This document shows, piece by piece, positions 22,017 to 32,960 of a DNA stretch of 64,000 nt (the first letter of the stretch is position 1; each line of letters opens with the position of its first letter). This stretch comes from Anthopleura xanthogrammica. Taxonomy: Eukaryota > Cnidaria > Anthozoa > Actiniaria > Actiniidae. Under the pieces are notes generated by a model, which saw only the letters and a list, made by a program, of their open reading frames with translations, made no database searches and was not told where the DNA came from. The stretch covers positions 10,371,914 to 10,435,913 of the forward strand of contig OZ025216.1 in assembly GCA_964019055.1 (NCBI GenBank), given 5' to 3'. Position numbers and translations under genes: made by a program.

Positions 22017-25000
22017 GCTTTATTGGGAACTAATATAACAATGTGTTAAATAAAATAACTAGTAGTTACCCTAAAAGGAGAGTCACGAACGGGACACGAG
22101 ACCCATGCGAGGTGACCACCTCATGAAATTTTGAAATAATTAAACGTAAAAATATATGCAAAAATATAACATTGTACGTAAATATAAAAAATAAGAATGG
22201 AAAAATAAGTTCATTAAGATAAAACTAGTGTACTTTATGGGGTTAACCTCTATGACAGGGACATTCTCGAAATGCAGACCAGGTACAAGACCTGTCAATA
22301 TCAAAAACAGAATCAAGTAAATTAAAATAGCGTACTAAAACGTGATTTTTGAAGGTAGCAATACTAGAAAAACATGTGGAAGGAGAAGATTTACAAATGG
22401 GATTCCAAAGTTTAACAATGCGATTAAAATATGAGGCCTGAAAAGTATTAGAGTTACAGAAAGGAACCTTGAGCATTAAGCTAGGATTACTACAGTTACG
22501 TATATTACTATGCGTACTAAAGGCGACAAAGTCACGAATGTTAAAGTCAATGTGTCCATAAAGAGCTTTATAGTAGAATATTAAGTCTTTGACTTCCCTG
22601 TCGTAGCACAAGGGAAGCAGATGGAGAAGTTGCATGCGTTCTTTATAGGTGGTGTCACCTAATCTTGTCCTAAGAATCCATCTAGTTGCCCGCCTTTGGA
22701 CGCGCTCGATTTTAGCCTTCAGCGCGACCTGGTGCGGCGACCAAACCATCGTAGCGTAGCAAAGCTGGGACTTGACCAAGGACAAATACAGGGTTCTGCG
22801 AACTTTGATGTCCGTTAAAATGGGACATGTTCTCTTCAGCAATCCTAACATCTTGTTGGCTTTGGCGATGATGGTGTGAATATGTGAGTCCCAGGAAAGA
22901 TTACCTTTGACAATAATGCCGAGGTCTTTTTCTTCTTTGACACGGAGGAGCTTGGATGAGTTAAGATGATAATTATGATTGACTGGATTTTTCTTGCGTG
23001 TAATTGACAAAACCTTGCACTTGGTAGCGTTGAACCTTATATTGTTATCGCGGCTCCAGATTGCCAAGCTGGATAGGGTTTGTTGAAGATTTTCAGAGTC
23101 CTCAACAGATGTAATGTTCTTGTATAACTTAGTATCATCAGCATATAAAGCAGCGATTATACCATTCGAGACAGCTTCTGGAAGGTCATTTATGAAAAGG
23201 ATGAAAAGAACTGGACCAAGTAAGCTCCCTTGAGGAACTCCAGAGGTGACAGGAACCCAGTCAGAGGCTACACCATCAACAACTACTCTCTGTTTGCGTC
23301 CAGTAAGATAATCTCCAAACCAGTTGAAGAGGTGCCCAGATATTCCAAACGATTTGAGCTTGTCTAGGAGAATTCCATGGTCCACGGAATCAAAGGCTTT
23401 AGCGAAGTCAAGGTATAGGATGTCAGTCTGAGTGTTCTTGTCAAGGTATCGTCCGATAGAGTGGAGAACTTGGAGAAGTTGCGTTGCACATGAACGTTTC
23501 CTCAGAAAACCGTGTTGAAGAGGAGTGATGAGATTGATAACATGATCGTACAACCGTACACAAACAGAGCGTTCTAGCACTTTACCAAGTATGGGCAGGA
23601 GAGAAATTGGACGGTAGTTTTCAGCAAGTTCCTTTGAATCTTTTTTGTGTATTGGAGTGACATATATACGCACTATACGCTGCTTTCTCATATGCATGAC
23701 CCATAAAGGCATTTCGATTTGGCTCATCATTTGGGCATCTCCTTCGTGTACCAGACAAAGTCTATGTAACTCAATACAAACAACAAAAGACTGAGTTAAA
23801 CAATAGAACGAAGCTAACAAAGAATACAATATCACAATTGGTTTCCAGTACACAGAGGAGCCCTCATTTGCACCAAATTTGAGCACTTTGCGTAAAGACA
23901 ATAGTTTTCATATGCAGCGAATAAGGATAACAAGCTATGTATTGTATTATGACATTCATTATTTATATGACATATGTACATTATACTTATTTCAATAAAG
24001 TTAGTGACTGAGAGCCTATAAAGCTGGGACCATTGAGGATCATTGGAAACATTCCATATCCAACAAAAAATAAAGCTTTTTGATACAAACAGCAGCTTTA
24101 GGATGCTCAAAGGAGGTAAATTATTACTGCATGGTAAAAGATTTTAAGTCCATCAATATTCATCAAGTGGTTGAAATATGTAAAATGTATACCCATTATC
24201 CGAATTCGGAAGCGAAATAGCGTTTTGAAACTCGATATCTGGCATTTTGTTTTTATGAAAACTACGAGGTGTTCTTAGATGGAGATCACGAAAGGGCCTG
24301 GTAAGTGTATAGAACGTAACAACAATGTTGTTGCATGATAAGCCCCCCTTTTTTTGTGCTTCGGATATTTTTTTAAGGATTAAGACATCATCCGCATTCT
24401 GTCAGAAGCCAGAAGGCCTCACTAAGCAAAGAATATTTCAAAAAATCCCGCACAATCGACGATTTTTCTCGCACAATCACCGATTTTTTTCACACAATTT
24501 ACGTCCCAAATCTTGCACAATTTGCATTTTTTCCCGCAACCTGTCAGAGGCCCTGTTTTAAATATATATCTTCCTTTTCCCATACTTGAGGACCTCAAGT
24601 TCAGGAAACATCGGAGGGGGTTAAGGATGGATATTTATGGAACAAAAATTCTTGGGGTAGGTGCAGGACTTAAAATAACAGCATGTCAGTCGTCGGTCAT
24701 GATGATGGGGTTGGAGAGGGGGAGTTGGGGGTTTGGGTAGCAATGTTTTGGGCTAGGGAAAAGTGACGGGAAATCTTGAAGGTCACAAGAAGACTTGCAG
24801 AGGGAGTGGGAAGTGGAAAAAATATAATAAAAATTCTATGGGGTAGCTAGCTATAGGTCAGAAAGAAACAAATTGTTGGAAATGTAGAAATCTGGGGGAC
24901 TGCAGGTCCTTCTAGAATTAATGTGATCTGTTTTTAAGGGCTTAATATTGACAATTAATCTAAAACTGGATATCATTAATGGTGGGGATACAATCATTTA

Positions 25001-28000
25001 GATTTATCTGGTGAGGAACACAGTACAAAAAAATAAGAATTTCAAAGCAATTTATTACTCATCATGAGGCTTGAACACAGTCACATCGTCTTGGCTTTAT
25101 AAACCTTGACACATGTGACCGCAGTACACGTAAGTGGTCTCATGCAGGCATATATGCTGATTCTGACCTAGTCCCAATCTTAATCAGGACTGTGTCAGAA
25201 TCAACATATTAACTCACATCTTGAACAACCAACTCTAAAAGAATTCAGAAAGCTAGCTTTCTGAAAAACCTGATAGTAAATATAATTTCTTACCATTCTA
25301 CTGCTGCAAGTAAGAAGCATGTGGTCATGATAATAACATTTCAGGATTGTCTCTCCACAACATGTACAGGCAATGGCCCTGAAGTTGCATTTGTAAGCAT
25401 GCTCCTTCAAAAGAAATCATAATTTTAAAAGAAGATACTAGTTAGCTATCAGACATGCATGATAATTATAATTTTAAAAAAAGTAATTAACATAAATGTT
25501 TAAGAATTATTCACAGAAGGAGAATTACGGTCAAAACGGCTCAAGCGTACCCCCTAGAACCCATCAATGAATTTATTATTTGAATATTGAGTTCATTATT
25601 CACTCTGACTCCAAACTTGAAAATAAATTATCTACCTGAGTTTTGATTGGATTCTTCAACAATTGCCATGCCAAGGTAGAAAAACTCCCCAGAAATGCCA
25701 TCCCTTAGAATTTTAGTTGTGGTAAGGGAGCATTCATTTTTTAGGAGGGGGGGGGGGGGGCCGGAGGAATTAGAGGAATCAAACAGAAAAAAAATGCTAG
25801 CCCCCATGGTAAGGAATTGAATATTTTGATAACCCCCCCCACTTCCAAATGTAAAAATTTTCTAGCCCCCCCCCCCCCCCCTCCAGAAAAAGACTAAAAA
25901 AAAAAAAGACTGTATTCTTATTCATGACCCCCCCTGGTTCAACGTTAAAAAAACGTTGACCCCCCCTTTTTATCTAGTAATTTTTTAATGACCCCCCCCC
26001 CTAATTCCTCCGCCCCCCTCCTAAAAAATGAATGCTCCCTAAGAATGTGAAGTTCGGATTTTGGATTTTTTAATAAAAACTCAGAGTGAATAATCAATTC
26101 AATATTCGAATAATGAAAACATTAATGGAGCCTATAAGGGTACGCTTGAGCCGTTTTGACTGTACTGTAAGTGAACACTGTATAGAGTGAACATTTACCA
26201 AGGTGTAATCTGGATCTAGGTAAATATTAACCATATTTACTGAGCCTGAGGTGAATAATTTATTGTTTAATATTTATTTTAGAATAATTTTAGACTTGAA
26301 TATCAGAGAAAACATATTACTTCTGCTTTGGCAAATTTTAGCAAACCTCATAATCGTACTTGAGCAGTGAATATTGTCTCATAATCACTAGTCGCTCAAC
26401 CAATCATAGTGTGCGAAACTCTATCTTCAAGCCTAAAATTATACTAAATATATTATTCAATATTGATTGGTACCCACAGCAGATCCAACTGATCTGAAAT
26501 GACATCACCTGCAAAAATTGCTCTACAGTACTTATTCAGACATGTCAAATTTTTATCGACACTACCAGGAAATATCCAGAGCACAAAAACCTCAACAATA
26601 CCTAAACAAAATACCCAAGAAGCTAAGTATGCAGTGTTTTCTTATCTAATTGTAACAAGTCGAGGCTACAATAAATTAAGGGTGACACCTCAATTTTGCA
26701 ATTCTGATTGGCTAACATTTTTTCTGAGATCAGCTGTAAATGTAAGCAGTCACATATGCGCATATCAGACCAGGATTGAAAATCCCCAATGCAAACATGA
26801 ATACATTAAAAATAAGCTCACCTCTGCATGCATTTCTCGGCCAGTCCAACGGCAGCCAGTTTCATAATGACAACATCGGACTATTGCCACTCCATTACTC
26901 TGACCAATTACAAACTATGTGTGTACGGAAGTAAAAGAAAGAATAATAATTTTAATATTCTACGTATATCTTAGAATCGGAAATCATCTGAAATCATAAT
27001 TAATTTCTGTGAACTCATTCTCATGCTCACAGAACTTCAAATCTACGTCCAACAACAAATGATTTTGGATTCTAAGATGCTTAACTGGTAATCAGATCAT
27101 CAAAACTAAATAAAAAACCATGAAGTATCAGTATTCTTTCCTCAATTTTCTATATAAAGACTTATTTTACGAGTTTCCATCCAAACACTTAACTTAATAA
27201 ATTCGGAACGATTTGATTGATGGAAGAAAATCGACAAACTCGCACAACAAAGTTGGGCACGTAGCAATGAAATTGGCTTGGTAATACCAAGTTATAATAG
27301 GTTCAATGGTATAAGTAGGGTTCTTCTGTTGCCATAGCAACTTAATTCTTACCTCATATATATTTTTATGCTTATATTGTTTATGGTCATGCATGGTTTT
27401 CTGGGGCGTCTTATTATGGTTGCCGGAGCGTTCCAATATTCAATAATTGTTTTAATATTCAATAGACCTTAAGTTATATTCTGTAAACAAAATTTTTTTT
27501 TGTATACTCACTGGCATTGGAATATCCACCATACTATATATTTCAAAATGTTATATATCAGTTTTGATACCTTCCATTTATTCAATCTCTGTTATATTTT
27601 TATTATTACGGTCACATTCAATTCAATAAAACCATTTGATATTCAATGATTTCTGCAGTCCTTGCAGTCAGCGGTTAACATTAAAAATTTGAAGAATGAA
27701 TGTTAAACATAAATTTATGGGACAGTTGTTTTGTACATATTAAAATACACAGGATCATACCTCTAATGATTTTGTTCAAAACATGTGTATATTTATGCCA
27801 GTCCAAAAATCTAATTTTAAAGTTTGGGTTGTTGACTCAATCATGATTATGAAAACCAGATTGGCAAAAATTTTAGCCTGGAAGCCACTCGCAGTTGAGA
27901 AATTTTGGTTTAAAAACTAAAAGAACAATAGGGTTGAGTAAATGACGTCATTTACTCACAATTTAGATGCTGAAAAAAATATATAATTTTTATCCGCCAA

Positions 28001-30452
28001 TTTTGACTGTGAAGAAAATATGTTGCTTGGCTACTATTGGGGCCATATAATTAAGTTTAACCAAGTTTCAAGGCATTTCCAATTTTCATCGATTTTCATC
28101 CAAGTGGACCTTCAATAGCCCACTTTCGATATTCTGGTTGAGTGATCATGCACAAAGCAATTCAAGACGAGGCTCCGGGGAAAGAAAAGAATATATTAGG
28201 TTACTCCATTGTTTCCCCGGAGCCTCATCTTGAATTGCTTTGTGCATGATCACTCAACCAGAATATCGAAAGTGGGCTAATATTAACCTTCTGAATCTTG
28301 AGGCTCAGTCAGTGGTGACTTAATCTTTCAACCATCTTTGGGGCTGCGATACCAATAATGAATTTTTACTAGAAAATAGAGCTATAAGGAGCACCCCCGT
28401 ACCCCTCTTCTTCACGACATGATGTAGTATAAACCTTGGATACAAATTTTGGCTTCAAGAATCGAAGCAGGGTCCAAATATTCCTGTGAAATTAAAGCTC
28501 GGTAAACATTCAAATGAAATCAAAAATTCATTCATAAAGTCATTCCAATAAATTTGACAGGACATAAGGGAGCATTCATTTTTTAGGAGGGGGGGGGGGG
28601 CCGGAGGAATTAGAGGAATCAAACAGAAAAAAAATGCTAGCCCCCATGGTAAGGAATTGAATATTTTGATAACCCCCCCCACTTCCAAATGTAAAAATTT
28701 TCTAGCCCCCCCCCCCTCTCCAGAAAAAGACTAAAAAAAAAAAAAAAAGACTGTATTCTTATTCATGACCCCCCCTGGTCAACGTTAAAAAAAAGTTGAC
28801 CCCCCCTTTTTATCTAGTAATTTTTTAATGACCCCCCCCAATTCCTCCGCCCCCCCCCCCCTCCTAAAAAATGAATGCTCCCTAAAGATAGCAATTTCGA
28901 TTTTTTTTGACAATCTGGAGGAGTATTTAGACAAGAAATCAGTTGTGTTAATTAGTCCTACGCGAATCGAATAATGGCTGACACTTATTCAAAGCTTGTC
29001 TGGCATCTGTCATCAATGTCAAGAGGACTATCAAGAACTATCGAAAATCATAAGTTTATGCTAGCTTGAGCTTAATGTTTATGAACTTATAAGCTTACAT
29101 GTAATAGGGTTTTAGTAACGCCAAGACGTTCAACAAGAGTGTATTTGGACAAAATTAATTCAACATTTATACGAAGCCATCCGGCTTCCCTACTAAATTG
29201 TTTAAACTAGTTTAGCTATCTTTATTTAGAGAATAAACTAGTTTTTATATCTTTAAAAGCTTTGTTAAAGTACTGAGTGCTTACAGATCGGGTATCAGGG
29301 TACTCCTCCATACAGTGAGCATAGGGAGTTATAATTTTCGACTTTCTCAATAAATGTTCAATAAAAATGAACAGGACTTCTATAGTGTCTTGATCTTTGC
29401 CTTGAATGTGCGTTGAGTGAATCTCAACTCTTTTCCGCGGACTGGTGTGAGATTTACCTCTCCATGCTGGAAGGGTGCATAACCCGCGTGAACGTTGTCT
29501 ACGTGTTTTATATTTTGTTTATCATTTGTTTTGCTTTATTTACTCTCATGTTTAAAAAAGTAAATATTTTTACATATTATTTTATGATTATATCGTATCT
29601 AAGAGACTTACTATATTAACTAAATAAATTCCCACGTGCGGGCGATAACAAGGTTAAAGGGGGACTAGTACGAAAATCGCTCAAAATTTAATTCGGCTGA
29701 AACTTTCTTGGAATGATCTTTAAGGCTCTAATAAACACTAGATCATTTTTTTTCTTGATATTCCGAAGGGAAGTATTATATTTTTACGAATCTTTAACGG
29801 AGTCAGTGACGTCATTTACTCAACACTAAACACCGCTCCATACATTTCTTTGTAAATAACTTCTTGATTTATTTTATTTCCATAAAGCCCAAAGGTCGGC
29901 TGAAAGACTTTACTGACGTTTATTGTGATTACAATTGATTTTTAAGTCTCTTTTTCTCAGTATTGAGTATGGAACGAGCGAATATTTTGATCACAAAATA
30001 CAGGGAAATGCATAGAGCGATGTATGGTGTTGAGTAAATGACGTCACTGACTTCTTTAAAAATTCGTAAAAATATAATACTTCCCTTCGGAATATCAAGA
30101 AAAAACTTTAACCAGTGTTTATTAGACCCTTAGAGATTATTCTAGGAAAGTTTCAGCCGAATTAAATTTTGAACGATTTTCGTACTAGTCCCCCTTTAAA
30201 TATAGACAATACACTTAAAGGCGTGGAAAAGATGTCAAATTAGCAACAACAGAGACCCGCGGACGTCGATATGCAAAACAAATAAATTCAAAACAATTCA
30301 ATTTAAAAAAATAGTGGTTAATTAAGCACTACCAGTCGGATATAACGTTATAAATTACAGGCTAAAACCGTAGACCCTTGAAGAAGCCAACAACGTGCTT
30401 TACTTACCTTCAAAGTGTTGGAACGCTCGAGTGGCTGTCTTCCTTCCGCCAT
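17178..30452 (-). CDS. TRAF-type zinc-finger protein, gene 1 (3' end not found)
   Basis: Four exons on the - strand, all phase 0 with GT-AG borders: 30408-30452 (ATG, 15 codons), 26822-26914 (31), 25294-25404 (37) and 17178-17288 (37), for 120 residues. Each exon after the first supplies most of one TRAF-type finger: CCHYETGCRWTGREM...HAYKC, CNFRAIACTCCGE...HMLLTC, CNKQLKPCAVCSK...HILNEC. The pattern CxFxxVxCxxC...H...C is that of zf-TRAF, found in TRAFs and related adaptors of NF-kB and innate signalling. Gene 2 has the same exon order, lengths and phases. The two last exons of gene 2 (linker and coiled coil) have no match here, so this copy may be truncated or its end may be hidden among repeats. 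The 8-kb third intron holds a LINE and a foldback element. Function is inferred from the family only. Confidence 0.8.
17707..18851. mobile_element. Mutator-like foldback transposon with about 400-bp inverted repeats
   Basis: The left arm (17707-18120) and right arm (18451-18851) are near-perfect reverse complements around a 330-bp centre. The element begins CGGCATCACTAAATCACGG and is flanked by the 9-bp duplication CTCATTTTA (17698-17706 and 18852-18860). Each arm starts with tandem GGAACC/GGTTCC 9-mers, one or more units longer on the left. Long inverted repeats plus a 9-bp duplication fit MULE-type foldback elements. No transposase is encoded. It lies in intron 3 of TRAF-finger gene 1. Confidence 0.9.
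19932..20178. repeat. foldback MITE with about 60-bp arms
   Basis: The left arm has AAATACCGCTGTGTTC and ATTCATTTACACAGGGTTA. The right arm has the complements, with a few mismatches (GAGGCTAACCCTGCGTAAAT...GCAGTATTTTAC). Confidence 0.75.
21163..21557. repeat. foldback element with CCCGGG ends and repeated CCCTAAAAGATACC
   Basis: The ends are runs of C and G (CCCGGGGGGGGG / CCCCCCCCCCGGG) followed by the arm GTATCGGGTATGCTCGTCG and its complement. Inside, variants of CCCTAAAAGATACC recur at about 40-base spacing in direct orientation. It has no coding capacity. Confidence 0.8.
21990..23665 (-). mobile_element. 5'-truncated non-LTR retrotransposon (LINE)
   Basis: On the - strand the element ends in an AATAAA signal (AATAAAGCTG) followed directly by a run of about 25 A (21990-22012 as T). 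Homology to reverse transcriptase starts abruptly around 23665, so endonuclease and the RT N-terminus are missing, as expected from incomplete target-primed reverse transcription. It lies in intron 3 of TRAF-finger gene 1, in the same orientation. Confidence 0.85.
22243..23664 (-). CDS. LINE reverse transcriptase, N-terminally truncated
   Basis: An uninterrupted frame on the - strand. The frame stays open upstream to 23901, but those first roughly 79 codons look unrelated. From TPIHKKDSKELAENYRPISL the sequence is a CR1/jockey-type RT: LDFAKAFDSVDH (catalytic Asp), SGVPQGSLLGPVLF and the active-site box ALYADDTKLY (residues 253-256 of the open frame). The 3' part (QRRATRWILRTR) matches the usual RT C-terminal extension. 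No stop or frameshift is visible, so the insertion is probably fairly young, but without a 5' end it cannot be autonomous. Confidence 0.88.
   Translation of the reverse strand, partial: YVTPIHKKDSKELAENYRPISLLPILGKVLERSVCVRLYDHVINLITPLQHGFLRKRSCATQLLQVLHSIGRYLDKNTQTDILYLDFAKAFDSVDHGILLDKLKSFGISGHLFNWFGDYLTGRKQRVVVDGVASDWVPVTSGVPQGSLLGPVLFILFINDLPEAVSNGIIAALYADDTKLYKNITSVEDSENLQQTLSSLAIWSRDNNIRFNATKCKVLSITRKKNPVNHNYHLNSSKLLRVKEEKDLGIIVKGNLSWDSHIHTIIAKANKMLGLLKRTCPILTDIKVRRTLYLSLVKSQLCYATMVWSPHQVALKAKIERVQRRATRWILRTRLGDTTYKERMQLLHLLPLCYDREVKDLIFYYKALYGHIDFNIRDFVAFSTHSNIRNCSNPSLMLKVPFCNSNTFQASYFNRIVKLWNPICKSSPSTCFSSIATFKNHVLVRYFNLLDSVFDIDRSCTWSAFRECPCHRG
23902..25293. other. intronic DNA, diverged repeats
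   Basis: Contains the dispersed repeat shared with 9430-9640 (at 23980-24118) and, at about 24294-24560, short direct repeats of the type GCACAATCACCGATTTTT between AGGGCCTG-like and GGCCCTG ends. No exon seen before 25294. Confidence 0.45.
25526..26165. repeat. TIR element interrupted by a nested Harbinger-type MITE
   Basis: The outer arms GTCAAAACGGCTCAAGCGTA (left) and its complement (right) extend about 90 bp with mismatches. The MITE at 25726-26039 is inserted between them. It lies in intron 2 of TRAF-finger gene 1. Confidence 0.75.
25726..26039 (-). repeat. Harbinger-type G-tract MITE, copy 2
   Basis: Same ends and TAA duplication as the copy at 16008 but inverted, so the + strand shows C runs. 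Nested in the element 25526-26165. Confidence 0.88.
27328..27341. promoter_or_regulatory. single X-box-like palindrome
   Basis: GTTGCCATAGCAAC matches the RFX X-box pattern GTNRCC..RGYAAC exactly. It lies in intron 1 of TRAF-finger gene 1. A lone copy could be chance. Confidence 0.3.
28116..28279. repeat. foldback element with 67-bp arms
   Basis: The arms start TAGCCCACTTTCGATATTCT and are almost perfect reverse complements around a 28-base loop (about 28184-28211). Confidence 0.85.
28568..28882 (-). repeat. Harbinger-type G-tract MITE, copy 3
   Basis: Same ends, flanked by TAA, inverted relative to the copy at 16008. It is very similar to copy 2. It lies in intron 1 of TRAF-finger gene 1. 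Confidence 0.88.
29658..30195. mobile_element. TTAA-flanked MITE (piggyBac-like) with long inverted repeats
   Basis: 538 bp with ends AGGGGGACTAGTACG / CGTACTAGTCCCCCT and arms of about 180 bp. TTAA sits on both sides (29654-29657, 30196-30199). The paralogous intron of gene 2 has the uninterrupted site AAGGTTAAATATA at 44983, so the insertion came after the gene duplication or was absent from that copy. TTAA duplication is typical of piggyBac elements. No transposase is present. Confidence 0.85.
30216..30282 (+). repeat. stray copy of the RO60 5' leader
   Basis: TAAAGGCGTGGAAAAGATGT and GACCCGCGGACGTCGATATG match 32902-32970, the sequence just before and at the RO60 start codon. It stops matching a few bases after the ATG. 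It lies inside intron 1 of TRAF-finger gene 1. Confidence 0.8.
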
Positions 30453-32960
30453 ACTCTGTGTGCTTCGAAAAAAATTTTAAATGCTTTTTTAAATTAACTA
30501 ATCTTAAGATGCGATCAATTGTTTTTAAGAAAGTATGTTTTAACAGATTAAAAACCCTACTTATTCGGTATTAAAACGGAGCCCAAAACGCAAAACGCAA
30601 CGAAATGTGAACTAGGGAGTGTGAAGCATGATGGTCCTCTGACGTAATTTTAAAATATCAAATACCCAATCAAATCAGATCATTCCTCTTTATTACTGGG
30701 TTACCTGTGGTAAACCAGTCATAAAATACCTTCGTTTTTTACTGGGTTACCTGTGGTAAACCAGTCATAAAATACCTTCGTTTTTTTTTCTTTCTGATTC
30801 CTTCGCGACAAAATGGCAAAGTTGCGCAATACTACCCAGAGGGTCATTGCGGCCTTACCCAACAGTCCTTAGTGGGCATCTGATACAGGGTTCCTGTCTA
30901 TAGTCCAACAATTAGCATGTGCCAACTGTCAATCAATGTCACTACGTTGCCAACTAATTAAGAGAGGGCGGAGCTAGCGTATCACGTGACATAAATTAAT
31001 GTCTACGCATGCTCTATTTCGTTGACTGCTGTAATTAAAGAGTGAGCCGAGTCAGAAATTTTAATTTATTCGTAAACAAGGATAATTCTAATCTTAAGAA
31101 TTTGCATTGCTCACGGCAACTCCGCTAACTTTGATTAACTACTCGTGCTTTGACTCAGCTATCTAAAGCAGTATTATCTGTAGTACCAGTACAAAAGGTA
31201 AAAGCTAGCCGTGGCCGATATTTAATTCTTGTATTAAAGAATTTCTACGCGCTCCAAGCTAACTCAAACCGATGGGACGTCCTGACTTCATTCGAGTTTT
31301 ACCGACCCGATTCTCGGATGCTATATTTAATGGTTGACTCAACAAGACTACTACAAATAAACATGAGGTACAACGAAGTTTATTTGGGCTTTCATTTTGA
31401 TATTAAGAACTGAAGAGTAATGAGAAATATTGTTAAATCGAACGCATGGATTTTGACTCTCAGATCGATCTCTTATATAAAAGTCATTCAACTCGCGACT
31501 CACTCGTTAAACATTTACGAACTGTCGATTGATTTACAAATATATACGAAAATAGAAAATTGTAAGATGTAAAGCAATTCTGAGGGTAGTTTTGAGCAAT
31601 TATTTGCTCGTCTTACCGTTCTAAACGAAGGATTCATGTGGTAAACAAATAATGCTGACCTCAAGCAAACATGTCTCCGTCAGCTCGCTTTGCCGACTTT
31701 CCGTCTGCGACTTAATTACGTATGATAAAACTCGGACTGGAATCGGAATTAAGGATATGGAAGTTGGACTTCACCAAAATGGGTATTTTCGATGATTTAG
31801 TTTTTGATTTAACTTTTTTTTCCAAAATGGCTTTCACTGTACATTTATAGTAGGCAGTCTCTCACTGTCTTTTGAAAAACGACGAAAAAAGAAAACGAGG
31901 GCCTCGACAGTACGATACATCAGAAACATTAAAAACCAAATTACAGTCAGCTTATTTTATAATTGATCACTCTTTTTCCACAAAGGGTGGGTCAAGGGCA
32001 CCCTAGGACCCCTCCCCCTGCCCCTGTCCCTGGTCTCACCCGGTCCAGGTAACCCAGTCTACCCTGCCCGCAGGGTCTTGTTATAAATTCATATCAGTCC
32101 CAATCTTCTGATCGTTCGAGCGTAATGCGAAGAGTCTAGACTCTATTTATTAACCACGAGGGGAGGGGTAGAAATTGTATATTTTTAGTCTTCATTTTAT
32201 TATGATTTACCAATAATTCTCCAAAACATTTATTTAAACACAAATAGAAATTACTTCTTAAAATAATGATGTAAAATAATATATTTTTTGAGCCATTTTA
32301 GGAAATAAATATTTTAAGAAAGTTTTCCTTCCTCGCACCCTCCCTGCCCTGACAATTTTTTTTCCCTACGCCTCCTGGTTTTGCAAGAAACGCTTGAGAA
32401 GCAGTTTTCCGTGTGCGAACCAAAGTCCTTCGTATTCAAAAAAGCTTTCCTATTAACTCGAATTTTGCTTAGTTCGACGAATTTAAAGCCTTTTTAAGCC
32501 AACCCGGTTCGTAATTTTTACAATTCGACTGCTTATTTTGATATAATAATCATAAATTGCATTGCTTGATAGAACCTTTATGAACATTCACATTCTGACT
32601 ATATAAATTTTAATCAGCGCAGCTGAACATTATTATGATAAACTGCGCTCTACAAATGTAATTATTATTTTATTGTTGAATACACTGTCCGTGAAAATTA
32701 AATACTGTAAACTCGGGAAGACGACAAACAAGCTGGACGAAGAAAAACGAGCTGTTTGCAAGAACTTCGCTACTAGATTTTTCCTCTAATTTTCTTCTTG
32801 GAATTGCTCCCAAGTAAGCAAATTATATTAAATAAATTAACTGTTGAAATATTTGTAAACTACAATTTTAGTAGTTAAGCAGTAAGCAGTGTTACAGTCT
32901 GTAAAGGCGTGGAAAAGATGTCAATCAAATCAGCAGCAACAGAGACCCGCGGACGTCGAT
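30453..32960. other. intergenic region between divergent TRAF-finger gene 1 and RO60
   Basis: Probably holds both promoters. The 30453-30615 part is similar to 45546-45765 upstream of gene 2. A 46-bp direct repeat with GGGTTACCTGTGGTAAACC occurs at 30695 and 30741. An 87-codon open frame at 31150-31413 has no recognised relatives. Nothing else seen. Confidence 0.5.

Noticed and set aside
23665..23901. N-terminal 79 codons of the LINE open frame
   Set aside because: No similarity to reverse transcriptases before VTPIHKKDSKEL; it looks like host DNA that happens to be open.
31150..31413. An 87-codon + strand open frame without ATG start
   Set aside because: No recognisable domain, no splice partner, and it sits in the region between two divergent genes.
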